NCBI GenBank assembly: GCA_031267235.1
Contig: JAIRZM010000003.1
Location: 52,717-116,716 of the forward strand
Length of the DNA: 64,000 nt
Source of the DNA: Holosporaceae bacterium
GTDB taxonomy: Bacteria; Pseudomonadota; Alphaproteobacteria; UBA3830
Reading direction: 5' to 3'
This document shows, one piece after another, positions 9,162 to 18,821 of this stretch (position 1 is the stretch's first letter; each line of letters begins with the position of its first letter). The notes under the pieces are model-generated. The model saw nothing but the letters and a program-made list of their open reading frames with translations. It made no database searches and was not told the DNA's origin. The position numbers were made by a program, and so were the translations under genes.

Positions 9162-10004
9162 TTGAAATCCGTCAATCTCGTAATGTCCGAATGTGCTAAA
9201 AAATACGGCCTAAAAATTGGAGAAATAGTAAAAATCATGCGCTCCATGGTCGCGAAGATTAAAAATATTTCTCCGAATACGCTGATATTTTCGCCGGAAA
9301 AAGTATTTCTTGATAGTCGGGAGATCAGAATTCTGGAAAATATGCTGCTTCGCTACCAAGAGGGCGAACCGCCATCCAAAATAATCAATTGTAGGGCATT
9401 TTGGAATCATGATTTTTTTGTGAATGAAGCTGTACTGGATCCTCGTCCGGAGACGGAGACCATTATGCAGATGATTTTGGCGCGCTTTAGTCCAATTTCT
9501 CCCCTAAGATTCCTGGATCTTGGAACCGGAAGCGGCTGCCTTCTCCTCAGTCTACTGAGCGAATTTTCCAACGCCGTTGGTCTTGGGTTGGACCTGAGTT
9601 CCGAAGCAATCCGCGTAGCAATCCATAATCAAAAAAAATTAGGAATAGAGAAAGCAAGTTTTTTAAATATTGACTGGAACTCTTTCTCTGGCTATGAGAG
9701 GTTTGACGTCATCGTAGGCAATCCGCCCTATGTGAAAACAAGCCACATCTCGCAACTGGAAAAAGGCGTTCGCAACTATGATCCAATTTTATCGCTGGAC
9801 GGCGGAGAGTCTGGATTGAGAGCCTACGAAGAAATTTCACGTCTTGCCGGAGGATGGCTTTTGCCGCACGGCGTAATATTTTTGGAAGTTGGCGGCGATC
9901 AAGCATCGGCGGTTGGAAAAATTCTACAAAAGAATGGATTCAAAATAGAAAAAATAGAAAAAGATACGAACGGGCTAGAACGAGCAATTTGCGCTACATT
10001 ATGA
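9162..10004 (+). CDS. prmC: Release factor glutamine N5-methyltransferase
   Basis: This enzyme methylates the GGQ glutamine of release factors using S-adenosylmethionine. The SAM-binding motif is LDLGTGSGCLLLSLL, and the catalytic motif is VGNPPYV. The substrate-side block DPILSLDGGESGLRAYEEI is typical of HemK/PrmC. A TTG at 9162 is taken as start, with GGAG upstream. An ATG seven codons in (9183) has no ribosome site. It ends convergently 28 bases from the transporter gene on the other strand. Confidence 0.94.
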   Translation: MKSVNLVMSECAKKYGLKIGEIVKIMRSMVAKIKNISPNTLIFSPEKVFLDSREIRILENMLLRYQEGEPPSKIINCRAFWNHDFFVNEAVLDPRPETETIMQMILARFSPISPLRFLDLGTGSGCLLLSLLSEFSNAVGLGLDLSSEAIRVAIHNQKKLGIEKASFLNIDWNSFSGYERFDVIVGNPPYVKTSHISQLEKGVRNYDPILSLDGGESGLRAYEEISRLAGGWLLPHGVIFLEVGGDQASAVGKILQKNGFKIEKIEKDTNGLERAICATL

Positions 10005-10032
10005 CTCTGGCTCATCCTATTCGTCCGATCGT

Positions 10033-10911
10033 TTATGGCGAACTTCGAAAAAAGGCGCATAAATTCCCCAACAGAATTAAGACTAATCCAAGAATTATAT
10101 AAACGTCCGGAATTTTATTATATAGGAAAAAGTCTATGAGCGCACTGGGAATGAACATAAAATACGTCGCTGACGCCAATCCGGAGCTGGTGGATAATTT
10201 AAAAGCATGAATTATGGAGTATTGAGCTGCGGCTCCGATGATTCCTCCCATGAATAGCGGCAAAGCGTGCCAACCGGATATGGGAGAGAAAGTTTCAAAG
10301 CCAATGGAGATTGAAATCAAAGTAAGCGAAAGATGATGGTAGAAGATGATGGTTAGCTCGCTTTCCGTGGACGTCAATTTTTTGATAATTACTTGATTGA
10401 GGGCGGAAATAATTGCTCCAATTACCGCAAACATAATTCCAAATTGAAAAATTCCGCTACCGGGTCTGAATGCTAGCCATATTCCTCCGAATCCAAGCAG
10501 AACAGCCAGCACATTTCGCGGATGAAGTTTTTCTTTTAGTATCCAAACACTTAGTGGAATTACGAATATTGCGGTTGTCAATCCGACCACGAAAACGTCA
10601 GTCATGGGGGAATGACAGTAGGCGCACATGAAAGAATATGTTCCGGTAGAGGCCAACAGGGATCGGAAAATGTTCTCTTTTTTTCGGTTGCTTCTAAATG
10701 GGTTGATTCGCCTATGAAAAGCGACCGCCAAAAATGGAATAAAGCGAAAAACGGTGCGCAGGAACGTCACCTGATGCACCCCATAAATGGGCATAAAATA
10801 TTTCATGATGGTGTCTGAAAAAGAATAAAGGCACACCCCTAAAATTACCCAAAGATATCCCTGCTTTTCTTTGGAAAGAAACGTTTTCAATAACTGCGAC
10901 ACCTCCAGCAA
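10033..10911 (-). CDS. EamA/DMT-family permease
   Basis: This is a ten-helix drug/metabolite transporter of the EamA type, with two internally repeated five-helix halves (for example VILGVCLYSFSDTIMKYF and IMFAVIGAIISALNQVIIKKL). Substrate cannot be read from the sequence. In Rickettsia a member of this family imports S-adenosylmethionine, so that is one possibility. The start is uncertain: TTG at 10911, GTG at 10902 or TTG at 10890, the last having GGAGG 11 bases upstream. It stands alone between prmC and tRNA-Arg. Confidence 0.85.
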   Translation of the reverse strand: MLEVSQLLKTFLSKEKQGYLWVILGVCLYSFSDTIMKYFMPIYGVHQVTFLRTVFRFIPFLAVAFHRRINPFRSNRKKENIFRSLLASTGTYSFMCAYCHSPMTDVFVVGLTTAIFVIPLSVWILKEKLHPRNVLAVLLGFGGIWLAFRPGSGIFQFGIMFAVIGAIISALNQVIIKKLTSTESELTIIFYHHLSLTLISISIGFETFSPISGWHALPLFMGGIIGAAAQYSIIHAFKLSTSSGLASATYFMFIPSALIDFFLYNKIPDVYIILGLVLILLGNLCAFFRSSP

Positions 10912-11065
10912 TCTTCACACTCCACTATACTTGAACTAGGTCGCGTTTGCGATGCTTTTGGATGAAAAATTTCACAAAAGGGCATAGGAATCATGCTAAA
11001 CAGTTTTATGCAACCAACTCTATTGTATAACGCTTATTTTTTTGTTATCTAGCGAATAATGGCAC

Positions 11066-11142
11066 GCGTCCTTAGCTCAGCTGGATAGAGCGTCGGCCTT
11101 CTAAGCCGCAGGTCGTGGGTTCGAATCCCTCAGGGCGCGCCA
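11066..11142 (+). tRNA. tRNA-Arg (anticodon TCT)
   Basis: The 77-base gene folds into a cloverleaf with acceptor GCGTCCT/AGGGCGC (one G-U), the anticodon loop CCTTCTAAG, a GGTTCGAATCC T-arm and an encoded CCA end. Confidence 0.96.
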
Positions 11143-11210
11143 TATTTGTAGATTCGAAATGTTTTCTGGATTGCCTTTTGATGTCGTTGTTCGTATTTGC
11201 GTAAATTATT

Positions 11211-11220
11211 TGCTATAGTC
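11211..11220 (+). promoter_or_regulatory. Extended -10 motif before tRNA-Thr
   Basis: TGCTATAGTC is an extended -10 (TGN-TATAGT) 47 bases before tRNA-Thr. The identical ten bases stand before tRNA-Gln at 59142. No good -35 is seen, as is usual for extended -10 promoters. Confidence 0.4.
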
Positions 11221-11266
11221 GCTTGCATGTATCCTAACGTATTCGCAGTAACGCTCAAAGGGAAAC

Positions 11267-11342
11267 GCCGAACTAGCTCAGATGGTAGAGTGGCTGATTC
11301 GTAATCAGTAGGTCGGGGGTTCGAGTCCCCCGTTCGGCACCA
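11267..11342 (+). tRNA. tRNA-Thr (anticodon CGT)
   Basis: The 76-base cloverleaf has acceptor GCCGAAC/GTTCGGC, anticodon stem CTGAT/ATCAG around the CGT anticodon, T-arm GGGGGTTCGAGTCCCCC and encoded CCA. Confidence 0.96.
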
Positions 11343-11583
11343 CCTCAAATTACATGAGACAATAGAAAAATTAAAAATCCAAAACGAATTAAGAATCCTA
11401 AAAAACAGTAAAGGCTGCCTAATGACTGAAAAATGGCCGGATAGAGTCTCTACTTACTCTTACTCAAAATATTTACGCAAAAATTTTCATGAGGTGACCC
11501 TAATCAAGGTCAAAAACGCTTGCTAAGGGATGCCTTCTTGTGGTAAAAGACACCGGTTTGGTTCCGTGTTTATCGGAGGTTAT

Positions 11584-12015
11584 ATGGCTAAAAAAATAGT
11601 GGGATATGTGAAGCTGCAGGTGCCTGCAGGAAAAGCTAATCCTTCTCCTCCCATTGGTCCTGCCTTGGGGCAGCGCGGCCTCAACATTATGGAATTTTGC
11701 AAGGCTTTTAACGCTCAAACACAATCTTATGAAGCTGGAACTCCTCTTCCAGTAGTAATTACAGCCTATGGAGATAGAACTTTTTCTTTTATTATTAAGT
11801 TGCCGCCGGTTTCCTTTTACCTAAAACAAGCGGCTAAAATCGCCAAAGGAGCGGGAGACGCCGGAAGAGGCGCAAAGGTTGGGCAGGTTACAATGTCCCA
11901 GATCAGAGAGATCGCCGCAAAGAAGTTGGAGGATTTGAATGTCGACAATATTGACGCTGCAAGTATGATGATCATTGGATCTGCGCGTTCCATGGGATTG
12001 GAGGTAATTCAATAA
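11584..12015 (+). CDS. rplK: 50S ribosomal protein L11
   Basis: L11 is part of the GTPase-associated centre of the large subunit and binds 23S rRNA. The sequence begins [20 protein letters not shown], with the family block [22 protein letters not shown], and ends in the C-terminal RNA-binding domain (AKKLEDLN...ARSMGLEV). The ATG at 11584 has GGAGG seven bases upstream, which decides the start over an upstream ATG at 11530. secE and nusG, which normally precede rplK, are absent; two tRNA genes lie upstream instead. Its stop overlaps the rplA start by one base. Confidence 0.97.
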   Translation: MAKKIVGYVKLQVPAGKANPSPPIGPALGQRGLNIMEFCKAFNAQTQSYEAGTPLPVVITAYGDRTFSFIIKLPPVSFYLKQAAKIAKGAGDAGRGAKVGQVTMSQIREIAAKKLEDLNVDNIDAASMMIIGSARSMGLEVIQ

Positions 12016-12713
12016 TGGCTTACAGAGGAAAAAGATACAGAAAAATGGCCGAGAAGGTTGATTCTACAAAGATTTGCTCTTTGTCGGAGGCTGTTTCCTT
12101 TCTTAAAGAAAACACCTCCTGCAAGTTCGATGAAACCGTTGAGGTTGCCATCAGTTTGAATGTGGATCCACGTTCCGCCGACCAAAATGTTCGGGGAATG
12201 GTTGCCATGCCGGCCGGAACTGGAAAAACTGCGAGAGTCGCGGTTTTTGCTCGCGGAAAAGCTGCTGACGAGGCGTTAACGGCGGGAGCTGATTTTGTAG
12301 GCGCTGAAGATTTAGCCGAAAAGATCACCACCGGAGACGTAGAGTTCGATGTTTGCATAGCTAGTCCGGACATGATGGGCGTAGTAGGGCGACTCGGAAA
12401 AATTTTGGGCCCCCGTGGGCTTATGCCGAATCCAAAACTGGGAACTGTTACGCCAAACGTTGCAAACGCAGTGAAGAGCTCCAAGGCTGGCCAGGTGGAG
12501 TATAGATTGGATAAAGCCGGAATCATTCATGCCGGCTTGTGCAAGCTGAGTTTTTCTCAGGAGAAGATTGAGGAAAATGTTAAAGCCTTTGTGGGAACGG
12601 TTATAAAAGCCAAGCCGTCTGGCATAAAAGGCGCCTACTTGAAATCCTTGACGATTTCCAGTACCATGGGGCTAGGTTTGAAGTTGAATGTCGCTGAGGC
12701 GTTCGCTTTTTAG
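12015..12713 (+). CDS. rplA: 50S ribosomal protein L1
   Basis: L1 forms the mobile L1 stalk and moves deacylated tRNA out of the E site. Domain landmarks are [20 protein letters not shown], the glycine-rich [20 protein letters not shown] and [14 protein letters not shown]. At 232 residues it is full length. It is coupled to rplK by a TAATG overlap. In bacteria L1 also represses translation of the L11-L1 mRNA. Confidence 0.97.
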   Translation: MAYRGKRYRKMAEKVDSTKICSLSEAVSFLKENTSCKFDETVEVAISLNVDPRSADQNVRGMVAMPAGTGKTARVAVFARGKAADEALTAGADFVGAEDLAEKITTGDVEFDVCIASPDMMGVVGRLGKILGPRGLMPNPKLGTVTPNVANAVKSSKAGQVEYRLDKAGIIHAGLCKLSFSQEKIEENVKAFVGTVIKAKPSGIKGAYLKSLTISSTMGLGLKLNVAEAFAF

Positions 12714-12716
12714 AGT

Positions 12717-12800
12717 CATCGAAGACCATCGGCGCTTGCGCTTAAAGCATGCCGTTGTAGATTGACCGGGTTCTATTCCTGTTTATTCTCTGCTTCGATG
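12717..12800 (+). promoter_or_regulatory. Probable L10 leader RNA (autoregulation of rplJL)
   Basis: The rplA-rplJ gap carries a perfect 8-base closing stem, CATCGAAG (12717-12724) with CTTCGATG (12793-12800). It encloses a smaller CGGC/GCCG hairpin and further unpaired sequence. A long-range stem of this kind just ahead of rplJ is what the L10 leader looks like: it binds the L10-L12 complex and shuts off rplJL translation. Identification is by position and base pairing only. Confidence 0.62.
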
Positions 12801-12824
12801 TTGTTTTTAGTTTAGGAAAAGACT

Positions 12825-13337
12825 TTGATAAAAGATAAAAAAGTCGAAGTGGTGGCGAGAATTAGACAGTGTCTTGCAAAAAGTGATGCGGTTTTCGTTG
12901 TTAATCAAAACAAGATGACTGTTACGGAAAGCGAAAATCTTCGAAGGCAGCTCAAAAGCGTAGATTCCAGCTACTTGGTCACCAAAAATACGTTGGCGCG
13001 CCTGGCGGTGAAAGGCGGCGCGTTTGAGTGCGTTTTGTCGCACCTTAAGGGGCAAGCGGTTCTTGTCTTTTCTAGGAATATTACCGGTTCTGCGAAGGTT
13101 ATATCCGAATATTCGTCCAAGAACGATGATAAAATTACCGTAATTTGCGGTGGATATGACCAAAGGCTACTGAGCGCTGCGGATGTTAGTATGCTGGCTC
13201 AGTTGCCGTCCATAAATGAGTTGCGAGCCAAGATCGTTGCCGTCATTCAAACGCCGGCGCAGCGTATGGCCACGTTGCTACAGGCGCCAGCAAGTCAAAT
13301 TGCTCGGGTGCTGAAGAGTTATTCTGAAAAACAATAG
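12825..13337 (+). CDS. rplJ: 50S ribosomal protein L10
   Basis: L10 anchors the L12 dimers to the ribosomal stalk. It has the L10 core [20 protein letters not shown] and [17 protein letters not shown], followed by the C-terminal L12-binding helix. Length 170 is normal. The start is TTG with AGGA eight bases upstream; no ATG fits. It lies behind a leader RNA that likely controls it and 14 bases ahead of rplL. Confidence 0.95.
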   Translation: MIKDKKVEVVARIRQCLAKSDAVFVVNQNKMTVTESENLRRQLKSVDSSYLVTKNTLARLAVKGGAFECVLSHLKGQAVLVFSRNITGSAKVISEYSSKNDDKITVICGGYDQRLLSAADVSMLAQLPSINELRAKIVAVIQTPAQRMATLLQAPASQIARVLKSYSEKQ

Positions 13338-13351
13338 GGAGGAAAATAAGA

Positions 13352-13735
13352 ATGGCAATAAATTTAGATAAAATAGTAGAGGAATTATCGAAGCTTACGG
13401 TTTTAGAGGCCGCTGAGCTAAGCAAGAAGCTGGAAGAGGTATGGGGAGTTTCGGCTGCCGCTCCAGTAGCAGTTGCTGCAGCCGCAGCTCCAGCAGCTGG
13501 TGGATCAGCCGCGGCCGAAGAAAAGACAGAATTTGATATAATTTTAACCGACGCTGGAGCCCAAAAGATAGGGGTCATTAAAGCCGTGAGAGAGATCACC
13601 GGACTTGGGTTGACCGAGGCAAAGACGCTGGTGGAATCTGCTCCGAAGGCGATTAAGGAAGCCGCTTCCAAAGATGACGCCCAGAAAATTAAAGCCAAAT
13701 TGGAAGAAGCAGGCGCAAAAGTCGAGCTAAAGTAA
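13352..13735 (+). CDS. rplL: 50S ribosomal protein L7/L12
   Basis: This is the stalk protein that recruits translation GTPases. The N-terminal dimerisation domain ([20 protein letters not shown]) is followed by an alanine-rich hinge (about 35-55) and the C-terminal factor-binding domain ([19 protein letters not shown]). It has a strong ribosome site (GGGAGG). rpoB, which usually follows, is missing here. Confidence 0.97.
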   Translation: MAINLDKIVEELSKLTVLEAAELSKKLEEVWGVSAAAPVAVAAAAAPAAGGSAAAEEKTEFDIILTDAGAQKIGVIKAVREITGLGLTEAKTLVESAPKAIKEAASKDDAQKIKAKLEEAGAKVELK

Positions 13736-13810
13736 TTTTCACTTTAGAGCGAGACTGCAGACGGAAGCTGAGCAGAAGAGCCGTAGTGCGGCCGGCGCGG
13801 GGTGGATCGT

Positions 13811-13831
13811 CAGGCGTTTTAACTGCGCCTG
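13811..13831 (+). terminator. Hairpin downstream of rplL (attenuator or processing site)
   Basis: CAGGCG and CGCCTG pair around a 9-base loop about 75 bases after rplL. There is no run of T behind it, so it looks more like the attenuator or RNase III site found between rplL and rpoB than a simple terminator. The rest of the 249-base gap to cckA holds no gene; it is GC-richer than the surroundings and may be a leftover rpoB leader. Confidence 0.4.
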
Positions 13832-13984
13832 GTGGGTCCGTTCTATCACTCTGACGTATTGTCTTTCCTGTCGCCCTGTGAAAGAATTTCTCAGTTCTCC
13901 TTTTTCTCTAAGAGCGCGCCACAAAGAAGCATTGACCATGTTCCTAAATTGCTGCCAAGTATTTGGATTTTGGGGGAGTGGGCG

Positions 13985-16465
13985 CTAGCTCAGAACTTCT
14001 TTCACCTTGCCGGCCAATTCTCTTAGATTAAACGGTTTCGACAGAAAATGCACTTTGCTGTCGTTGGCAAGAGATTCTCGGAAGCTATCCTCCGTGTATC
14101 CGGAGATGAAGATTACCTTCATCTGAGAAGTATGAGTTTTTATATGTTCCATGAGTGTTGGGCCGTCCATTTTGGGCATGACCACATCCGTGATGACTAG
14201 ATCAATGGCGTCGGATTTTTGTCTTATGAATTCCAGGGCAGATTCCCCGTTGGAAGCCTCTATGACTCGGTAGCCTTTGTCTCGCAATGCTCTTGCCCCA
14301 AAAGTGCGCACTGCGTCCTCATCTTCCACCAACAGAATCGTGCCAGCTCCCGTAAGATCGATAATTTTGTTGTCGCTGGAGCTTTCTTTTGCCTTGATTA
14401 CAGCATTTTCCTGGGATGTAACCTTTGGGAAATATAGGCTGAATTTGGTGCCAACTCCGATCTCGCTTTCTATGGAAATAAATCCACCAGTCTGGTTAAC
14501 TATGCCATAGACTGTTGACAATCCAAGGCCGGTGCCATGCCCTTTTTCCTTCGTAGAGAAGAATGGATCAAAAATTCGGTGAAGATGTTTTTCTTCTATG
14601 CCACTGCCGGTATCAATCACTTCTATCAGCACATATTCTCCGGGAGGCATGGTGTCCCCGCGCAGAAATTTTGATTCCTTAGACTTGTAGTTGGATGTTT
14701 GAATGCTCAGAGTGCCGCCATCTTTCATGGCGTCTCTGGCATTGACAGCGAGATTGATAATGACCTGCTCGAACTGTATTTGATCCACTTTAACGAAGCC
14801 TAAATCCCTTCCATGTACAACCTTTAGGTCAATCTTTGCTCCCAGTAGCCTCTTTAGCAGGGCTGATAGCTCTACGATCATATCCGTTGCATTTAGAATC
14901 TTCGGCTGCAGTGTTTGCTGACGTGAGAAAGCCAGCAACTGTCTCACCAAATTGGAAGCGCGATTGGCATTTTGTTTTATTTGCATAATATCGTTGAATG
15001 ATTGATCTGAGGGGAGATATTTTTCCAACAGTAGGTCGCAGTATCCAATCATGGCGGTTAGGAGATTGTTAAAATCGTGCGCAATTCCTCCGGCCAACTG
15101 TCCAACCGCTTGCATTTTTTGCGACTGAACAAACTGATGCTGCAACTCTTTTCTCTCGGTGATGTCGACGAAATATATCACCAAACCATCGTTGTCTTTG
15201 GTGCGCTTTGGGCCATCCATTTTGGTGGCGTACACCATCACCGTCTGGCGTTTTTCTGTTTTTAGCTGAATTTCGAATGGTGCGATGGATTTATATACGG
15301 CGCTCAATAGCTGATAGAGCTTATCTCGTACCATTTCTCGCTCTTCTTCATAAATATAGTCCAAAAATGAACTATTGTCTGGCTGTTCGCTGCCAATGAT
15401 TACCTTAAATGTGCGATTGCAGGCGCTTATGATTTCTGCGCCGTCGGTGATGACTATTCCAACCGGAGCATCCTCAAATATATGCTCGAAATACAGCTTT
15501 GTTTTTCCCAATGCTTGGATGAGATCGCCGCTCTGCTGAGTTTCTCTTGTTAGCACATAGGCTCTGAGATTATCTGGATTTTGGAGAATTTGCCTAACGA
15601 TCACCTCTATGCCGTCGCTAATTTCTGATTTTAGCGTAATTTTAGCGGCTAGCGCATTGATTAGCTTTCCATTTTTACTGTTGGATGGTAGCGCTTCGCT
15701 CTTCTCCCTAATCACATATTTTTCAAAATTGTTATGAATTATATTTTCTGCTTTACTACCAATCCAATAAGAAAATGTATTGTTGCAAAATACGATTTCA
15801 TTATCTTTATTTAGACAGAAATACCCGATGTTGGAATTGTTGATCATTTCCAGGAGGAAACTGCTGCTGGTTTCCAATGATTCTATTTTGGCGGTAGAGG
15901 GGGTTAGGTCTATAATCGTCCAGCCGGAATATCCTCTATGTTCCGGCAATGGTGATACGGCTATTCTCCATAGTACAGTGCTGTCAGAATGTAGATTCAT
16001 GGGAACATCGATGTGGGACTGTTTCAGATTCTCCGCCGCAATTTGCAGAGTACGAATAGCCTCAACGACTTTGGGATACCTTCCAAAGCAGACGATAAAA
16101 TCCTCTATGGTTCGTATTTTGAATCCTGGGAATAGATTTTGGGCGATCCGATTGACAAAAATACATCTTCCTTCTTTCGAGAATACAAAAAAAGCAAACA
16201 GGGATGCATCAAAGCCATTGGTGGCTATATTTTTCTGAAACGTAACCATGTGATTGTGAGCATGCATTTTTTTTATTTCTTTTGAGAAAGACATGCAGAT
16301 TAACCCCGTCATAAAAACGGCAATCACGGAACAATAGTTGCCATCAGCTATGCCTGCAATGAGTGAAAACAGCGCAAAAAACAAGAATACGCATATTAAT
16401 AAAATATGACGAAAAGGAATTCTTTTTTTTGATAAAAATTTTTCTAAATCAACAAAAAAATCCAT
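13985..16465 (-). CDS. cckA: Hybrid histidine kinase CckA
   Basis: In alphaproteobacteria CckA phosphorylates the cell-cycle regulator CtrA through ChpT. Two membrane segments lie near residues 17-60, followed by PAS-like regions (about 95-440). The kinase core has the phospho-accepting His in QLAGGIAHDFNNLLTAMIGY, the N-box NLAVNARDAM, the G-boxes DTGSGI and GHGTGLGLSTVYG, and a C-terminal receiver with Asp in IDLVITDVVMPKMDG. The blocks QIKQNANRASNLVRQLLAFS and FVKVDQIQFEQVIINLAVNA are close to CckA as I recall it. It lies 25 bases behind the Bax-like gene and is probably in one operon with it and nfu. Confidence 0.9.
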   Translation of the reverse strand: MDFFVDLEKFLSKKRIPFRHILLICVFLFFALFSLIAGIADGNYCSVIAVFMTGLICMSFSKEIKKMHAHNHMVTFQKNIATNGFDASLFAFFVFSKEGRCIFVNRIAQNLFPGFKIRTIEDFIVCFGRYPKVVEAIRTLQIAAENLKQSHIDVPMNLHSDSTVLWRIAVSPLPEHRGYSGWTIIDLTPSTAKIESLETSSSFLLEMINNSNIGYFCLNKDNEIVFCNNTFSYWIGSKAENIIHNNFEKYVIREKSEALPSNSKNGKLINALAAKITLKSEISDGIEVIVRQILQNPDNLRAYVLTRETQQSGDLIQALGKTKLYFEHIFEDAPVGIVITDGAEIISACNRTFKVIIGSEQPDNSSFLDYIYEEEREMVRDKLYQLLSAVYKSIAPFEIQLKTEKRQTVMVYATKMDGPKRTKDNDGLVIYFVDITERKELQHQFVQSQKMQAVGQLAGGIAHDFNNLLTAMIGYCDLLLEKYLPSDQSFNDIMQIKQNANRASNLVRQLLAFSRQQTLQPKILNATDMIVELSALLKRLLGAKIDLKVVHGRDLGFVKVDQIQFEQVIINLAVNARDAMKDGGTLSIQTSNYKSKESKFLRGDTMPPGEYVLIEVIDTGSGIEEKHLHRIFDPFFSTKEKGHGTGLGLSTVYGIVNQTGGFISIESEIGVGTKFSLYFPKVTSQENAVIKAKESSSDNKIIDLTGAGTILLVEDEDAVRTFGARALRDKGYRVIEASNGESALEFIRQKSDAIDLVITDVVMPKMDGPTLMEHIKTHTSQMKVIFISGYTEDSFRESLANDSKVHFLSKPFNLRELAGKVKEVLS

Positions 16466-16490
16466 AATTCTTCTCAGCTTTTTAGGGAAG

Positions 16491-17282
16491 CTAAATCGAG
16501 CGATCCAGTGACGTCAAGCCATGAAAACTTATTATTTTTTGCACAAGATTGCGATAATTTTTATCGGTTCCATACAGCTTTAAAAATGGCGACAATTTCG
16601 CGCCGTCTATTTTCTGAGACCTGGACATCATAATGGCGCGCTGTTGCCTAAATTCTTTGTAGCATAGATTTACATTCAGAGTTTTTGCATAGGCAATCGC
16701 AGATTTATAGAGAGAGTCAAAGGATATAAGCTTACTTTTGGTTCTCGCAAGTCCAAAATACGCATTCATGGAGTGAATTGTCTTATCATTTCCAAAGCCA
16801 CTTTCCAGAGACGCTTGCGCAACGGCCAAAGAAACCGGCACGGGGGCGACTCGGATAAGCAAATAGTCGATATTTTTCGTTTGATAGAATTCACAGATCA
16901 TGGCGAAGTATTCTTCTTCGCCTTTGGTCAATTTGACTCCTCTGTGCCGCTTATCTCGAATTAACTTCACAAATTTACGTTGGCGCATAATGTTCTTGTT
17001 CACGCAACTGATGGTGGAAGCAATGGCCTTCATAAAAAAATCCCTGTCGGATTGATTTTTGGGATTCGTACGTGGAATCCATTCCAGCGGAAAGTTCGGA
17101 ATCTCTCCGTTGCGAAGCGCTATCTTTCTTAGAATATTGTGGAACTCTCTATCTAAAATTTTGCCTACCGGAGCGCACTGGAACAACCTGGACACATGTT
17201 CTGTAGAATTTTTTGCACAACAAACCTCAACGATTGAAACTTCCAGCAACAACCACAAACATAAGCGAAGGATAATTTTCAT
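16491..17282 (-). CDS. Bax-like secreted N-acetylglucosaminidase domain protein
   Basis: This 263-residue protein has an N-terminal signal peptide (residues 1-22, ending CCA) and a glucosaminidase domain of the Bax type. The key stretch is VPVSLAVAQASLESGFGND, where the Glu is the expected catalytic acid, followed by NAYFGL. It probably trims peptidoglycan in the periplasm. It overlaps the nfu stop by one base and precedes cckA by 25 bases. Only the catalytic motif carries strong identity to the family. Confidence 0.8.
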   Translation of the reverse strand: MKIILRLCLWLLLEVSIVEVCCAKNSTEHVSRLFQCAPVGKILDREFHNILRKIALRNGEIPNFPLEWIPRTNPKNQSDRDFFMKAIASTISCVNKNIMRQRKFVKLIRDKRHRGVKLTKGEEEYFAMICEFYQTKNIDYLLIRVAPVPVSLAVAQASLESGFGNDKTIHSMNAYFGLARTKSKLISFDSLYKSAIAYAKTLNVNLCYKEFRQQRAIMMSRSQKIDGAKLSPFLKLYGTDKNYRNLVQKIISFHGLTSLDRSI

Positions 17283-17521
17283 TACACGGCGTTCACAACT
17301 ATGTCTTCAGAAACTCGTTGCCGAAGCGTTCTTTCGACTCCCAATTTTAGAGTGTTTGCAGCTCGGGGACACGAGGCGCAGGCTCCTTGCAATTTTACGG
17401 AAAGAATATGTCCATCCAGAGAAATTACAGCTATATCTCCACCATCCATATTTAGCGATGGGCGAATGACGGAATCCACCACATCTTTAATTTTTTGAAA
17501 TAATCCCTGATTAGTGATCAT
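17282..17521 (-). CDS. NifU-like Fe-S scaffold (Nfu domain only)
   Basis: This 79-residue protein consists of a single Nfu domain, which carries and delivers [4Fe-4S] clusters. The hallmark CxxC pair is in LQGACASCPRA, preceded by SLNMDGGDIAVISL. NfuA and mitochondrial NFU1 carry an extra N-terminal domain, which is absent here. ATG at 17521 has GGAG six bases upstream, so an upstream TTG (17533) is rejected. It is first in a likely operon with the Bax-like gene and cckA. Confidence 0.87.
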   Translation of the reverse strand: MITNQGLFQKIKDVVDSVIRPSLNMDGGDIAVISLDGHILSVKLQGACASCPRAANTLKLGVERTLRQRVSEDIVVNAV

Positions 17522-17729
17522 GAGCGCCTCCAATTGGGCCGAATGATATAGAAAATACCAACTATTTACAACAGTTGATTTTCAATTGCCAAATCTTTAT
17601 CTTCTTGCCAGCTTATCATTCAGGAGCGGCATACTTGCAGAAAAATCATCGATTTGTTACAACAGCACAGTGCCAATTTTGAGCCATCCGCAAATTTAAG
17701 GAAGGCGAGTGTTTTGGGGAAGCGCTTTT

Positions 17730-18818
17730 ATGAAAAAAGCATTAATTACCGGAGTTACTGGGCAAGATGGATCCTACTTGGCTGAATTTTTACTGAGGAA
17801 GGGCTATGAGGTTCATGGCGTCAAAAGAAGAGCTTCCTCATTTAATACACAGCGCATCAATCATCTCTATCAGGATTCTCATGAAAAAAATTCTCGTTTT
17901 AAGCTTTACTATGGAGATCTAACCGACAGCACTGGGTTAATTCGATTAATACAACAAATTCAACCGAATGAGATTTATAATCTTGCGGCACAGTCGCATG
18001 TGAGCGTGTCTTTTGATTGCCCAGAATATACGGCAAATGCTGATGGACTAGGAACATTGCGAATTTTGGAAGCTATGCGCATTTTAGGACTGGAAAAAAG
18101 TACTAAATTCTATCAGGCGTCCTCTTCGGAGCTCTACGGATTTGTTCGGGAAACTCCCCAGAGCGAAAGAACTCCTTTCTATCCGCGATCTCCCTATGCG
18201 TGTGCAAAACTGTATAGCTACTGGATTACGGTTAATTATCGGGAAAGTTATGATATGTTCGCTGTTAATGGTATTTTATTTAATCATGAAAGTCCGCGAC
18301 GCGGAGAAACATTCGTTACCCGTAAAATCACCAGAGCGGCAACTCGAATAAAGGCTGGACTTGAGGAGAAATTATATCTTGGCAACCTTGATGCAAAACG
18401 AGATTGGGGACATGCTAACGATTATGTGGAAGGCATGTGGCTAATGCTGCAACAAAATGAGCCAGAAGATTTGGTCCTGGCCACCGGAGTCACCACAACG
18501 ATTCGTGATTTTTGTCTAATGGCGTTTCAGGAAGCTGGAATAGCTATTGAATTTAAGGGGAAGGGAATTCACGAAAAGGGAATCGAAAAAGCAACTGGAA
18601 AAGTAATTGTGGAGGTGGATCCGAGATACTTTCGTCCTGCGGAAGTAGATTTACTACTGGGGGACGCCTCTAGGGCAAGAGAAAAACTCGGATGGAAGCC
18701 CAAATATACACTAGATGCGTTACTAAAAGAAATGATTAGCAATGATGCAAAGGAAGCGCGGAAGTTTTTATTACTGAAAAAAAATGGCTACATCGAGCTA
18801 GTCCCACAAGAAATTTAG
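17730..18818 (+). CDS. gmd: GDP-mannose 4,6-dehydratase
   Basis: This enzyme converts GDP-mannose to GDP-4-keto-6-deoxymannose, the first step to GDP-fucose. It is an extended short-chain dehydrogenase with NAD(P)-binding [17 protein letters not shown] at the N-terminus, Ser in [10 protein letters not shown], the catalytic YxxxK in [12 protein letters not shown], and [16 protein letters not shown]. Length 362 is normal. The start at 17730 matches family N-termini (MKKALITG); an upstream GTG at 17709 would add seven residues. It is followed by fcl three bases later and a glycosyltransferase, forming a surface-sugar operon. Confidence 0.95.
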   Translation: MKKALITGVTGQDGSYLAEFLLRKGYEVHGVKRRASSFNTQRINHLYQDSHEKNSRFKLYYGDLTDSTGLIRLIQQIQPNEIYNLAAQSHVSVSFDCPEYTANADGLGTLRILEAMRILGLEKSTKFYQASSSELYGFVRETPQSERTPFYPRSPYACAKLYSYWITVNYRESYDMFAVNGILFNHESPRRGETFVTRKITRAATRIKAGLEEKLYLGNLDAKRDWGHANDYVEGMWLMLQQNEPEDLVLATGVTTTIRDFCLMAFQEAGIAIEFKGKGIHEKGIEKATGKVIVEVDPRYFRPAEVDLLLGDASRAREKLGWKPKYTLDALLKEMISNDAKEARKFLLLKKNGYIELVPQEI

Positions 18819-18821
18819 TTT

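Noticed and set aside
13832..14026. A GTG frame after rplL as a small gene or as the start of rpoB
   Set aside because: It has no ribosome site, its composition is unlike RpoB, and it runs into the antisense of the cckA 3' end.
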